NCBI GenBank assembly: GCA_903857865.1
Contig: CAIOGO010000004.1
Location: forward strand, 71,846-135,845
Source: an uncultured bacterium
GTDB lineage: Bacteria; Bipolaricaulota; Bipolaricaulia; UBA7950; UBA9294
Direction: 5' to 3'
DNA: 64,000 nucleotides
This document shows positions 46,067 to 55,380 of this stretch, one piece after another. Every line of letters starts with the position of its first letter. Positions within the stretch are counted from its first letter, which is position 1. Position numbers and translations under genes: made by a program. The notes under the pieces are model-generated. The model saw only the letters and a list, made by a program, of their open reading frames with translations, did not search any database and was not told the origin of the DNA.

Positions 46067-46095
46067 TTGTCGGATCCGCACTGCACTGTTACGCT
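46067..46095 (+). promoter_or_regulatory. Possible promoter of the acyltransferase gene
   Basis: TTGTCG (46067-46072) and TACGCT (46090-46095) with a 17-nt spacer, 34 nt before the start codon. Confidence 0.4.
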
Positions 46096-46128
46096 CGCGG
46101 CTAGCCCGGATCCTGAGGAGGCGCGGAG

Positions 46129-47205
46129 ATGGCAGAACGCGAGAGGCTCTACTACCTCGACAACCTCAAGGTGGCGCTGACGGTTCTCCTCATCGCTCAC
46201 CATGTAGGCCAGGCCTACGGGCCGACGGGTGGGACGTGGCCGATCCAGGAGACGGCGCGGGCGGCGCTGCTCGGGCCCTTCTTCACCGTCAACCGTTCGT
46301 TCTTCATGAGCCTCTTCTTCCTCATCTCCGGCTACTTCGTGGCGCGATCCTTCGACGCGAAGCCCGGTTGGCCGTTCGTGAAGAGCCGGCTCCTCCGTCT
46401 CGGGGTCCCGCTTCTCGTCTTCTCGCTGCTCATGATCCCGCTCCAGATCTTCGTCTTTGGCGCTCCGGGCTCTGACGGTCCCGGGTCGGCGTGGCCGATC
46501 GACGTCGGGTATATGTGGTACGTCGAGCACTTGCTCATCTTCAGCCTGGCCTACGCGCTATGGCGCGTGATCCGCGGACGGCGTGGAGCTCCGATTCCGA
46601 CCGAAGCCCATCCTCTGCGCGTCTGGTCGGTACTCGTGTTTGCGGTGCTGCTCGCGGCCGCTTCCGCCGCGATCCGAATCGCCTACCCGATCGACCGGTG
46701 GGTCTACCTCCTCGGCTTCTTCCGGGTCGCCTTCGCCGACGTGCCGCGCGATCTCTCGTTCTTCGTTCTCGGTATCGTCGCCTTCCGACGGAACTGGCTG
46801 AAGACCGTCACGGCGAAGGCGGGGCGGAACTGGCTCGTCGTCGGCGTGGCACTGGTCGCGTTCTGGTACGCCTACGCGCTCGGCCTATACAAGATCCTGC
46901 CGATCAGCGGGATCGGGTTCGACGTCGTCCGCGTCCTGTGGGAGGCGGTCTTGTGCTGTGCTCTCTGCATCGGCCTCATCGTCCTCTTCCGCGAGAGGAT
47001 CAACGTCCACGGGCGTTTGGCGGTCGCGCTTGGCAAGAGCCAGTACGCGGCCTACATCTTCCACGTGCCTGTGATCCTGGCGTTCCAGTTCGCCATCCTG
47101 AACGTCAGCCTGCCGCCGCTCGCGAAGTTCGCGCTCGTCACCCTGGCCAGCATCCCGGCGACGTTCGTGATCGCGAACGCTGTCCGTAGGCCGCTTCATC
47201 TCTAG
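46129..47205 (+). CDS. Acyltransferase-3 family integral membrane protein
   Basis: The 358-residue, about ten-helix protein begins RLYYLDNLKVALTVLLIAHH, with the conserved His of the acyltransferase-3 family, then FFMSLFFLISGYFVARSF and FVKSRLLRLGVPLLVFSL. These enzymes add acyl groups to extracytoplasmic sugars or lipids such as O-antigen and glucans; the substrate here is unknown. ATG 46129 follows GAGGCGGAG. Followed by a promoter and an MFS transporter. Confidence 0.9.
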   Translation: MAERERLYYLDNLKVALTVLLIAHHVGQAYGPTGGTWPIQETARAALLGPFFTVNRSFFMSLFFLISGYFVARSFDAKPGWPFVKSRLLRLGVPLLVFSLLMIPLQIFVFGAPGSDGPGSAWPIDVGYMWYVEHLLIFSLAYALWRVIRGRRGAPIPTEAHPLRVWSVLVFAVLLAAASAAIRIAYPIDRWVYLLGFFRVAFADVPRDLSFFVLGIVAFRRNWLKTVTAKAGRNWLVVGVALVAFWYAYALGLYKILPISGIGFDVVRVLWEAVLCCALCIGLIVLFRERINVHGRLAVALGKSQYAAYIFHVPVILAFQFAILNVSLPPLAKFALVTLASIPATFVIANAVRRPLHL

Positions 47206-47232
47206 GCGGCACCGGACGTTGCTGACGACAAG

Positions 47233-47262
47233 GTTCACAGAAACATCACATTGTTCTATTAT
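47233..47262 (+). promoter_or_regulatory. Promoter of the MFS transporter with motif shared with bamA
   Basis: TTCACA (47234-47239) and TATTAT (47257-47262) are 17 nt apart. The 19-nt string starting GTTCAC at 47233 (GTTCACAGAAACATCACAT) recurs before bamA with two differences. It contains TCAC twice, 11 bp apart, like a direct-repeat operator on one DNA face. Confidence 0.55.
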
Positions 47263-47360
47263 CATGCGCACGGCGTCCGGAGGGAGGCCGGGCAACGAGA
47301 CGCCGCGGAGACGGAACCCACATAGGTTCTGCTACTGGTGCCGTACGTCCAGGAGACAAA

Positions 47361-48707
47361 ATGAAGCGCGAGCAGTTCAAAGGGATGGGTGTGTTCACGG
47401 CGATCTGGGCTGGCCAGCTCTTGTCGCTCCTCGGCACGGGGATGACGCAGTTCGCGATGACGATCTGGGCGTGGCAGAGGACGGGGCAGGCGACGGCGCT
47501 TGCGCTCGTCGGCGTCTGCGCTTTCGCGCCGGTCATCCTCGTGAGCCCGCTCGCGGGGGCGATCGTCGATCGGGCGAATCGGAAGCTCATGATGATCCTC
47601 TCCGATGCGGCGGCCGGGCTCGGAACCCTGACGATCCTCTTCCTTCACCTTTCCGGAAGCCTCGAGGTCTGGCACCTGTACATCGTCGTTGCGTTCATCG
47701 GGACGTTCGGCGCGTTCCAGTTCCCGGCCTACTCCTCGACGATCAGCGTGTTGGTCGATAAGTCGCAGTACGCGCGGGCGAGCGGCATGATGTCGCTCGC
47801 CGGCGCGATCTCGGGCGTGTTCGCGCCGGTTGCGGCCGGCATCTTGCTCGCACCCATCGGAATTGGCGGAATCCTTGGCGTCGACCTCGCGACGATGACG
47901 GCGGCGATCGTCATCCTCCTCTTGGCACGGATACCGCAGCCGACGGCGTCGGCCGAGGGTGCAAAGGGGCGCGGCTCTCTCTTCCGCGAGGCGGCCTACG
48001 GGTTCCGCTACATCCTCGCGCGGCGCGGCCTTCTGGGCCTGTTGGGGATGTTCTTCTTGTTCAACGTGACGACGACCTTCGGATTCACGGTGCTCGCGCC
48101 GATGATTCTCGCCCGCACCGGGAACAACAGCCTCATCCTGGGCAGCGTCCAGTCGGCGGCCGGCATCGGCGGTGTGGTTGGCGGCGTGCTTCTCAGCCTG
48201 TGGGGCGGCCCGAAGCCTCGCGTGCACGGGGTCCTGATCGGCTGCGCGCTCGGCGGGGTGATCGGGCTCGCCGGCGTAGGCATCGGGCGGTCGCTGCCAG
48301 CATGGGCCACAGCGATGTTCGTGATGGCGATGATCTTCCCTACCGTGAACGCCTCGAGTCAGACGATCTGGCAGTCGAAGGTTCCGCCGGATCTGCAGGG
48401 TCGCGTCTTCTCCGTCCGCCTGATGATGGCCCAGTTCGGGTCACCGCTGGCGATGCTCCTCGCCGGACCGCTTGCGGATCGTGTGTTCGAGCCGGGGATG
48501 CGATCTGGGGGTGCGCTTGCCCGCGTCTTTGCGCCGCTTGTCGGCACAGGTCCGGGCGCGGGAATGGCGCTCATGCTTGTGTTTGGCGGAGTCTTGGCGA
48601 TGGTTGCCGCGCTGGTGGGCTACGCGTATCGTCCGCTACGCACGGTCGAGGCGACGCTTCCTGACCACGACGCGGAGGTCGCGGGCGCTGCTCCAGACGG
48701 CACTTGA
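47361..48707 (+). CDS. MFS transporter
   Basis: The 448-residue protein is a twelve-helix major facilitator of the multidrug/EntS-like (MFS_3) group. The N-terminus FTAIWAGQLLSLLGTGMTQF and the loop 2-3 motif VDRANRKLMM are typical, as is the QTIWQSKVPPDLQGRVFS segment after helix ten. An export function (drug, siderophore or metabolite) is likely. ATG 47361 follows AGGAGA. It converges on coaD with a gap of 78 nt. Confidence 0.9.
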   Translation: MKREQFKGMGVFTAIWAGQLLSLLGTGMTQFAMTIWAWQRTGQATALALVGVCAFAPVILVSPLAGAIVDRANRKLMMILSDAAAGLGTLTILFLHLSGSLEVWHLYIVVAFIGTFGAFQFPAYSSTISVLVDKSQYARASGMMSLAGAISGVFAPVAAGILLAPIGIGGILGVDLATMTAAIVILLLARIPQPTASAEGAKGRGSLFREAAYGFRYILARRGLLGLLGMFFLFNVTTTFGFTVLAPMILARTGNNSLILGSVQSAAGIGGVVGGVLLSLWGGPKPRVHGVLIGCALGGVIGLAGVGIGRSLPAWATAMFVMAMIFPTVNASSQTIWQSKVPPDLQGRVFSVRLMMAQFGSPLAMLLAGPLADRVFEPGMRSGGALARVFAPLVGTGPGAGMALMLVFGGVLAMVAALVGYAYRPLRTVEATLPDHDAEVAGAAPDGT

Positions 48708-48785
48708 GGCTTTTCGCGGGCCGCAGCCTGAGGGAGAACACGCCACACGATCGGAACGGGTGAGCACAGAATGGCTCCGTGGGCT

Positions 48786-49274
48786 TTACTTCGCGGGGAA
48801 CTTCTCGCGTAGCGCCTTCTCGACCGACTTCGGCACGAAGTTCGCGACGGCGCCGCCGTAGCGGGCCACTTCCTTGACCATCGAGGAGGCGAGAAAGCTG
48901 TAGTTGCCGGCCGTCATGAAAAAGACGCTCTCGAATTCCGGGGCGAGGTCGCGGTTGGCGAGCGCCATCTGGAATTCGTACTCAAAGTCGGAGTTGGCAC
49001 GCAGGCCGCGCACGATGGCATCGGCGCCGTGGATGCGCGCGCACTCGACGAGGAGGCCGTCATAGCTCGTGACCTCGATTCCGCTCACGCCCTCCTCGCG
49101 CAGCGCCTGCTTCGTCAACTTGACTCTCTCCTCCAGGGTGAAGAGCGGGTTCTTGTGCGGATTCGCGACGACGGCGATGACGAGCTTCGAGAACAGCTTG
49201 CACGCGCGGCGGGCAATGTCGATGTGTCCGTGAGTGATCGGGTCGAAGCTTCCCGGGTAGATCGCGACGGCCAT
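48786..49274 (-). CDS. coaD: Pantetheine-phosphate adenylyltransferase
   Basis: The 162-residue enzyme makes dephospho-CoA from 4'-phosphopantetheine and ATP. N-terminal AIYPGSFDPITHGHIDIARR holds the TxGH nucleotidyltransferase motif; VRGLRANSDFEYEFQMALAN and YSFLASSMVKEVARYGG complete the signature. ATG 49274 starts the first strand; a longer in-frame start at 49295 adds seven unconserved residues. It follows the M16 protease by 42 nt on the same strand. CoA supply also matters for the citrate-lyase-like and PFOR enzymes, but no direct link is shown. Confidence 0.95.
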   Translation of the reverse strand: MAVAIYPGSFDPITHGHIDIARRACKLFSKLVIAVVANPHKNPLFTLEERVKLTKQALREEGVSGIEVTSYDGLLVECARIHGADAIVRGLRANSDFEYEFQMALANRDLAPEFESVFFMTAGNYSFLASSMVKEVARYGGAVANFVPKSVEKALREKFPAK

Positions 49275-49316
49275 GGTGTCAGAATCGTATCCCACTCCGC
49301 CCGTGGGGACAAAGCT

Positions 49317-50576
49317 CTACTCTTGCGCGGGCCCCACGGTGACGAGGTTGACGCCCTCCGGCTGGTCGTAGCGCTGCACGGCGGCGTGCACGGCCTCCGC
49401 ATCCACGGCGGCGAGCTTCTCCAGAATCTCATCAGGCGACAGAATCTTCCGGTCGCTCAGCGACGCGTTGCCAAGGCGCATGGCGCGGTGCGCGTTCGAC
49501 TCGAGGCCGAGGATGAAGGACCCGCGCAGCCGGGACTTGGCGAGCGCGATCTCCTCGGAGGGAATGGGCTCGGTGCGCAGGCGTTCGAGCTCGTCGATGA
49601 GAAGGGCGACGACGGTGTCGGCGGTGCCGGGGGCCACGGCGGCGTACGAGAGCCAGAATCCGGCGTCGCTGAACCGGTTGACGGCACTCTGTACGACGTA
49701 GGCCAGGCCGCGTTCTTCGCGGATGGCCGTGAACAGGCGCGAGCTCGTCCCGTCGCCGAGGACGGAGTTCGCCACCTCGAGCGGATAGCGGTCCGGGTCG
49801 GTCGCGAGAGGTCCGGGCAGCCCGAGGTAGATGTGCGTCTGGCCGGTCGGTTGGATGTGATGGGCTCGCAACGTCTGGAAAGCCGGCGGTGTGCGGTGGA
49901 CGCCCCTTTGTGCGCTCTGTGGCGGTATCTTCGGGGCGCGGCGCTCGATGTCGGCGACAAACGCCTCGGTATCGATGGCACCCGCCGCGGCGATGACGAT
50001 GTTCGACGGGCGGTAGAAGACGTCGTGGAACCCGACGACATCGTCTCGGGTCGCGGCCTCCATGGAGATGCGGGTGCCGAGCACGGCGCGCGACAGCGGA
50101 TGGTTGTCGGCCCACAGGCCCTCGACAAACTGGTCGAAGGCCCTCTGTTCGGGGTCGTCGTCGTAGCCGCGGATTTCCTCGAGAACTACGTTGCGCTCGA
50201 GCTCGATCTTATCCGGCGCAAACGCCGGGTTGAACACGAGGTCGAGCAGGAGATCCGTCGCTTTGGCGATTCCATCGGCGGGCACGTCCGCGTAGTAGAA
50301 TGTGGACTCCTTGCCGGTGGCCGCGTCGAGAAAGCCCCCGACCGAGTCAATCTCCTGGGAGACTCGCAGGGCGCTCCGCGTGGTCGTCCCTTTGAACAGT
50401 AGGTGCTCGAGAAAGTGAGCCAGCCCTGGCGCGTGGCCCGGATCATCTCGCGATCCTACGTTGATCCACACGCCGACGCTCACGGAACGGGACTGCGGAA
50501 CCTCCTCGACGAGGATCCGCAGTCCGTTCTCCAGCTTGAAGCTTCGCGTCCCGTCGTAGAGCGTTGTGCCTACCAA
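49317..50576 (-). CDS. M16-family zinc peptidase
   Basis: The 419-residue protein matches bacterial processing-peptidase-like M16B proteins. The inverted zinc motif AHFLEHLLFKGT (HxxEH, about residue 58) is intact, with the third-ligand region LERNVVLEEIRGYDDDPEQ further on. The C-terminal half is the inactive paired domain (GDGTSSRLFTAIREERGLAY). TTG 50576 overlaps the pnp stop by 7 nt; pnp-M16 adjacency is common in many bacteria. Probably degrades peptides or processes exported proteins. Confidence 0.93.
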   Translation of the reverse strand: MVGTTLYDGTRSFKLENGLRILVEEVPQSRSVSVGVWINVGSRDDPGHAPGLAHFLEHLLFKGTTTRSALRVSQEIDSVGGFLDAATGKESTFYYADVPADGIAKATDLLLDLVFNPAFAPDKIELERNVVLEEIRGYDDDPEQRAFDQFVEGLWADNHPLSRAVLGTRISMEAATRDDVVGFHDVFYRPSNIVIAAAGAIDTEAFVADIERRAPKIPPQSAQRGVHRTPPAFQTLRAHHIQPTGQTHIYLGLPGPLATDPDRYPLEVANSVLGDGTSSRLFTAIREERGLAYVVQSAVNRFSDAGFWLSYAAVAPGTADTVVALLIDELERLRTEPIPSEEIALAKSRLRGSFILGLESNAHRAMRLGNASLSDRKILSPDEILEKLAAVDAEAVHAAVQRYDQPEGVNLVTVGPAQE

Positions 50577-53293
50577 CGGTCCTCGGCTCCGAGCGACGAC
50601 TCCTCTTCGGTCTGAAGCGGCTCGGTCTCGACGGCCGGGGGAGGCGCATCCTCCTTTGGCGCATGCGGTCGCCGCCGCCGCTCGGGTTCGCGCTGGGCCT
50701 CCGGCTCGCGGCGCCGTTGCGAGTCGCGCGGAGCCTCCGCGTCGCGACGTGTGGCTTCGGGATCGCGTCGTGGCTGCCGCTCTGGCTCAGGAGCCTGCTC
50801 GGGCTCCGCCGCACGCTCTTGCTCGGGCTCGCGTACCTTCGAGCCTTCGGGCTCGATGCGGCGCAGCTTGTAGCGGCCGCGGTCGTCGATGTTCAGCACT
50901 TCGACCTTGACGCGGTCCCCCGTGCGGACGATGTCGGTCACGCGGCGCACGTACTCTTCGGACAGGGCCGAGATGTGGATCAGGCCCGTCACGTCCGGCG
51001 CGAGCTCGACGAACGCTCCGTAGTCCGTCGTGTTCGTGACGGTGCCGTCGATGATGGCGCCTTGTTCGATCTGCACCGGCGGTGGGCCGTCCGGCTTCCG
51101 CGTAGCGCCGCTGCCTCCGCGGCGCGGGCCTTCGCGGTCTCCTCGCTCGCCACGGCCGCCGCGGGCTCTCGGCTCACGAGGCGTCGCCTCGGCTCCGTCC
51201 TCAATGCGGCGTAGGTCGGGACGCCCCATCTTGTCCTCGCCGATGACCTCGATCGTCATCTCGTCACCGACAGACACGATGTCGCGAACATTCTCGACGT
51301 ATCCTGAAGACAGGTTCGAGACGTGAACCAAGCCTTCGCCGCCGCCGCGCAGCTCCACGAAGGCACCGAAGTCCACGATCCGCGTTACGTGCGTCTTGAG
51401 GATCGTGCCTACCTCCAGCTCGGAGGTGAGGTCCTCAATGCGCTGCTTGGCCGCCGTCGCCGATTCGCCGTCGACGGACGCGATTCTGACTGTGCCGTCG
51501 TCGGCGATGTCGATCTCGGCGCCGGTGTCCTCGATAATCTGGCGGATCGTCTTGCCTCCGGGTCCGATGACGAGGCCGATCTTGTCGACGGGGATTGTGA
51601 TCGTGATCAGTTTCGGCGCGTATGGCGAGAGTTCGGCGCGTGGACCGGCGATCGTGCGCTCCATCTCATCAAGAACGGCCGAGCGCGCCCGCTTCGCTTG
51701 GTTGAGGGCTTGGCTCAGGGTGGCGCTGTCGATGCCGCCGACCTTCACGTCGAGTTGGAAGCCCGTGACGCCGTCGCGCGTGCCGACGACTTTGAAGTCC
51801 ATGTCCCCGAAGTGGTCTTCGGTGCCGAGGATGTCGGTCAGGATGACACGGCGATTCGTGAGCGAGTCCTCGATCATGCCCATCGCCACGCCGGCGACGG
51901 CCTTACGAATCGGGACTCCCGCATCCATCATGGCGAGCGAGGCGCTGCACACGGTCGCCATGGAGGAGGAGCCATTCGACTCGAGGATCTCCGACACCAC
52001 GCGGACGACGTAGGGGAAGTCCGCCTCGCTCGGGATGACGGCCTGGAGAGAGTTCTCAGCCAGATAGCCGTGTCCGATGGAGCGACGGCTGGGGGACCCC
52101 ATGCGGCCCACCTCGCCGACGGAGAACGGCGGGAAGTTGTAGTGCAGCATGAAGCGCTTCCGTCCGTCAAGCATCATCTGGTCGATGATCTGCTCGTCGG
52201 TGCGCGTGGCCCCGAGGGTCACGATCCCCAGGCTCTGGGTCTCCCCGCGGGTGAACAGCGCCGAGCCGTGCGTGCGTGGCAGGACCCCGACGCGGCACGA
52301 GATGGGTCGGATGTCCTCCGGTCCCCGGCCATCCAAGCGCAGACCGCGGTCGAGGATTTGGTGGCGCATGTACTCCTTGAGAAGTTTGTCCACGGCGGCG
52401 CCAAGTGCTGCGGCGCTTGCAGGGAGCACAAGCCCGTTCGGATCGCGCAACGCCAGCTTCTCCACGGCCCGCTCGCGCAGGATGTCGACGAAGTCGGCTC
52501 GCGCCTGCTTGCTTCCCAAGGTGTGAAGGTTCGAGAATTCGTTCCACACGAGATCGCGCACCTGGGCGGAGTTCACTCCACTCAGAGCGGGCGTGGGGGC
52601 AAGCACAACCGTCTTCACCGGCGCGACGCGCTCGGCGAACCGCTTCTGGAGTTCGATGAGCTGCCGGATCGCGGTGTGCGCGAGTTCGATCGCCTCGACG
52701 ACCTCGGCCTCGGACAACTCGTCCATCATGCCTTCGACCATCGTGACGGTCTTCTCCGTGCCGGCAACAGAGATATCCACTCCGCCTGTCGCCAGCGCAT
52801 CGCCGTCGGGGTTGACGACCAGATGGTCATCCTTTCGCCCGATCTTCACGGCCGCAATCGGCCCCTGGAACGGGGCACTCGAGATCATGAGAGCCGCGGA
52901 GGCGCCGAGGATCGCGAGGACGCTTGGCGAGCAATCCGGCTCGGCGGAGAGAACGGTTGCGATGATCTGGACTTCCTCGTTGTACCCATCGGGGAAGAGC
53001 GGCCGGATAGGACGGTCGATCATGCGGCCGCTCAGCACGGCGGCGTCACTCGGCCTGCCTTCTCGTTTGAAGAAGCCGCCCGGGATCTTCCCGGCGGCGT
53101 AGAAACGCTCCTCGTAGTCGACACGCAGGGGGAAGTAGTCCTTCTCCTCCTTGGCTTTGGCCGTCACGACGGTCACGAGGACATGCGTGTCCCCGTACGT
53201 CGCCAGCACGGCGCCGTCCGCCTGCCGTGCGATTTGGCCTGTTTCGAGAGCGAGCTCCTTCCCGTTGAATAGAATGCTTTCGCGAATGTACAT
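50570..53293 (-). CDS. pnp: Polynucleotide phosphorylase with two S1 domains and charged tail
   Basis: The 907-residue 3'-5' exoribonuclease is about 200 residues longer than usual. Two RNase PH domains (catalytic core with GPGGKT-preceding KAGS-type region; FTRGETQSL and GDMDFKVVGTRDGVTGFQLD), a KH domain (IGLVIGPGGKTIRQIIEDTG, about 563-620) and the normal S1 (about 622-690) are followed by an RGG-like linker, a second S1 (YGAFVELAPDVTGLIHISAL, about 742-812) and a tail rich in Arg, Glu and Pro (about 815-907). ATG 53293 lies 7 nt after rpsO; the ribosome site GAGGAG is within the rpsO end. Confidence 0.95.
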   Translation of the reverse strand: MYIRESILFNGKELALETGQIARQADGAVLATYGDTHVLVTVVTAKAKEEKDYFPLRVDYEERFYAAGKIPGGFFKREGRPSDAAVLSGRMIDRPIRPLFPDGYNEEVQIIATVLSAEPDCSPSVLAILGASAALMISSAPFQGPIAAVKIGRKDDHLVVNPDGDALATGGVDISVAGTEKTVTMVEGMMDELSEAEVVEAIELAHTAIRQLIELQKRFAERVAPVKTVVLAPTPALSGVNSAQVRDLVWNEFSNLHTLGSKQARADFVDILRERAVEKLALRDPNGLVLPASAAALGAAVDKLLKEYMRHQILDRGLRLDGRGPEDIRPISCRVGVLPRTHGSALFTRGETQSLGIVTLGATRTDEQIIDQMMLDGRKRFMLHYNFPPFSVGEVGRMGSPSRRSIGHGYLAENSLQAVIPSEADFPYVVRVVSEILESNGSSSMATVCSASLAMMDAGVPIRKAVAGVAMGMIEDSLTNRRVILTDILGTEDHFGDMDFKVVGTRDGVTGFQLDVKVGGIDSATLSQALNQAKRARSAVLDEMERTIAGPRAELSPYAPKLITITIPVDKIGLVIGPGGKTIRQIIEDTGAEIDIADDGTVRIASVDGESATAAKQRIEDLTSELEVGTILKTHVTRIVDFGAFVELRGGGEGLVHVSNLSSGYVENVRDIVSVGDEMTIEVIGEDKMGRPDLRRIEDGAEATPREPRARGGRGERGDREGPRRGGSGATRKPDGPPPVQIEQGAIIDGTVTNTTDYGAFVELAPDVTGLIHISALSEEYVRRVTDIVRTGDRVKVEVLNIDDRGRYKLRRIEPEGSKVREPEQERAAEPEQAPEPERQPRRDPEATRRDAEAPRDSQRRREPEAQREPERRRRPHAPKEDAPPPAVETEPLQTEEESSLGAEDRW

Positions 53294-53300
53294 GTAGTGC

Positions 53301-53573
53301 TCAGACTCCTCTGATCTCGAGACGCTCAAGGAGCGTCTTGTACGCTGACAAGTCACAGCGCTTGATGTACTTCAGAAGGCGCCGGCGCTGGCCGACGATT
53401 CGTCGCAGTCCGCGTTGCGAACTGAAATCCTTCTTGTGTTGGTTGAGATGCGCGGTCAGCTCTTGGACGCGCTCCGTGAGGAGCGCGACTTGCACGGCCG
53501 CAGATCCAGTGTCCTTGTCTCCTTGACCGAATTCGCGAACGATCTCCGCCTTCTTCTCCACTGCCAAACCCAT
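53301..53573 (-). CDS. rpsO: Ribosomal protein S15
   Basis: The 90-residue primary 16S-binding protein has the standard sequence GDKDTGSAAVQVALLTERVQ, LTAHLNQHKKDFSSQRGLRR and VGQRRRLLKYIKR. ATG 53573 has GGAGGAGG 5-12 nt upstream. The rpsO-pnp order is highly conserved. A run of ten G (ten C on this strand) lies 23-32 nt upstream of the start, inside the gap to mtaD. Confidence 0.97.
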   Translation of the reverse strand: MGLAVEKKAEIVREFGQGDKDTGSAAVQVALLTERVQELTAHLNQHKKDFSSQRGLRRIVGQRRRLLKYIKRCDLSAYKTLLERLEIRGV

Positions 53574-53631
53574 TCCTGCCTCCTCCCACGTCCGAGGGGG
53601 GGGGGATGTTCCGCCCTCCCAGGCGGGGTAG

Positions 53632-54906
53632 CTAGTCTCTACGCAACCTCTTGGCGAGGCGCGCGACCTCCGATTGTACCCGCTCTTCGTCGATGGTGAG
53701 CAACCGGCGATCTCTCAGTAGGGGCCGGCCTCCAACGAACACGTCCGTCACGTCCGAGGCCTGGGACGCGAAGGCGAGCGTCGATCTTGCATCGTGCGGA
53801 GGAGCGGTGTGGGATCCCTCGACGTCCATGAGCACGACGTCGGCCGGGTCGCCTGGCTCGATGCCAGCCTTCGGGAGGTTGAGTGCGAGCCGTCCCTCGG
53901 TGGTGGCGAGCGAAAGCGCATCGCGGGATGAGAGGGACCGGGCGTCCTCGGATAGGGCTCGAGCGACCAGGCACGCGAACCGCAGTTCCTCCAAGACGTC
54001 GAGCCGATCGTTCGACGCTGCGCCGTCCGTGCCGATGGCGACGCGTACTCCCCGATCCCTCATGGCGCGGACGGGAGCGATGCCGCTGCCCAACTTGGCG
54101 TTGCTCTTGGGGCAATGGGCGACGCGGACCCCGTTGCGGGCGAGAATATCGATGTCGGCGGCGTCGACATGGACGCAGTGCGCGGCTAGCGTCGGAACGG
54201 CGAGCACGCCAAGATTCTCGAGGTAAGCGGGAGGTGTGAGCCCCGTCTTCTGCCGCCACGCGTCGACCTCGTCTCGCGTCTCCGACAAGTGCGTGTGCAG
54301 CATCAGTCCGCGCTCTGCCGCCAGCGACGCGGCCCCTCTCCAGACATCGTCGCCGCAGGTGTACACGGCGTGAGGGCTGACGGCTACAGCAATCCGGCCC
54401 TCCGCCTTGCCGTGCCATGCCGCAGCAAAGCGCTCCGCCTTCTCGAGTTCCGCTCTGCCTCCCTCCGACAAGGATGGAGCGATCATCCCGTACGAGAGAA
54501 GCGCGCGAAGGCCGCTCTCGCTCGTCGCCCTTGCCACCGCGTCGCTGTGGAAGTACATATCGGCGATGGCGACAACGCCGCATCGGATCGACTCCGCGAG
54601 CGCAAGGAGCGAGCACCAGTAGACATCGTCGGGTTCGAGCGCCCTCTCGATCGGCCAAACGTGCTGCTCAAGCCAGACAGAGAGCGGAGCATCGTCGGCA
54701 AGACCGCGGAGGAGCACCATCGGCAGGTGCGTGTGTGCGTTCACCAGTCCCGGGATGGCCAATCGACCGCGTGCTTCAACGACCTCGTCGCCTTTCGGCC
54801 ACGTAGCATCGGGTTCGCCGACGCGATCAATGACGCCATCCGCGATGCGGATGGACGCGAACCCGGGGTGATCGAATCGCCGGACTTCCCGTAGAACCGT
54901 GCCCAT
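53632..54906 (-). CDS. mtaD: 5-methylthioadenosine/S-adenosylhomocysteine deaminase-like amidohydrolase
   Basis: The 424-residue metal-dependent amidohydrolase (TIM barrel) has the metal motif LVNAHTHLPMVLLRG (about residue 58), VSPHAVYTC, HLSETRDEV, AAHCVHVD, CPKSNAKLGSG and GTDGAASNDRLD. These match the MtaD/SAH deaminase group, which deaminates adenine in methylthioadenosine or S-adenosylhomocysteine to salvage methionine and homocysteine; guanine or chlorohydrolase-like substrates are possible. ATG 54906 follows GGGAG. It is first in the leftward series mtaD, rpsO, pnp, M16, coaD. Confidence 0.9.
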   Translation of the reverse strand: MGTVLREVRRFDHPGFASIRIADGVIDRVGEPDATWPKGDEVVEARGRLAIPGLVNAHTHLPMVLLRGLADDAPLSVWLEQHVWPIERALEPDDVYWCSLLALAESIRCGVVAIADMYFHSDAVARATSESGLRALLSYGMIAPSLSEGGRAELEKAERFAAAWHGKAEGRIAVAVSPHAVYTCGDDVWRGAASLAAERGLMLHTHLSETRDEVDAWRQKTGLTPPAYLENLGVLAVPTLAAHCVHVDAADIDILARNGVRVAHCPKSNAKLGSGIAPVRAMRDRGVRVAIGTDGAASNDRLDVLEELRFACLVARALSEDARSLSSRDALSLATTEGRLALNLPKAGIEPGDPADVVLMDVEGSHTAPPHDARSTLAFASQASDVTDVFVGGRPLLRDRRLLTIDEERVQSEVARLAKRLRRD

Positions 54907-54935
54907 GACTCCCTTGTGACCGCGAGACCGGCCGA

Positions 54936-54964
54936 ATTCTACTGCTGCAATGTGCTCTACACAA
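54936..54964 (-). promoter_or_regulatory. Promoter of mtaD
   Basis: On the minus strand TTGTGT (complement of 54959-54964) and TAGAAT (complement of 54936-54941) are 17 nt apart, 30 nt before the start codon. It may also drive rpsO and pnp, since no clear promoter was found in the 58-nt gap before rpsO. Confidence 0.6.
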
Positions 54965-55014
54965 TGGGTGACCGGAGACTTGGCTTGATGGCGGAGGAGA
55001 AGATAGGATAGGAC

Positions 55015-55380
55015 ATGATGGATCAAGCGGGAGTAGGTGCGGCTGCCGAGGAACAAGCGTGCCGTGTCCTCCGCGCGGAGGGGTACCTCATTGTGGCCCG
55101 CAACTGGCGCACGCGGTTCGGCGAGATCGACATCGTAGCACGCGACGGAGAGGTTCTCGTGTTTGTCGAGGTCAAGGCACGATCCAGCTCGGGCTACGGC
55201 GGCGCAGAAGGCGCAGTGGGGCCGGCCAAACAGCGGCGCATCATAGCGGCAGCCAAGGCATTCCTCGCGGCGAATCGGTGCGAGTTGGCGTCGCGGTTCG
55301 ACGTGGTGGCGATGGAGGGGAATGACGTGCGGATCCTGCGTGACGCATTCCAGGTCGACGATGTTTGGCCGTCTTCTTAG
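55015..55380 (+). CDS. yraN: YraN/UPF0102 nuclease-fold protein
   Basis: The 121-residue protein has the UPF0102 pattern: GAAAEEQACRVLRAEGY, NWRTRFGEIDIVARDG, LVFVEVKARSSSGYGG. This is the PD-(D/E)XK-like fold of Holliday-junction-resolvase relatives; the ExD...ExK residues are present. Function is unclear. Two ATGs are adjacent (55015, 55018). It overlaps the comM/yifB start by 20 nt, a common pairing. Confidence 0.9.
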   Translation: MMDQAGVGAAAEEQACRVLRAEGYLIVARNWRTRFGEIDIVARDGEVLVFVEVKARSSSGYGGAEGAVGPAKQRRIIAAAKAFLAANRCELASRFDVVAMEGNDVRILRDAFQVDDVWPSS

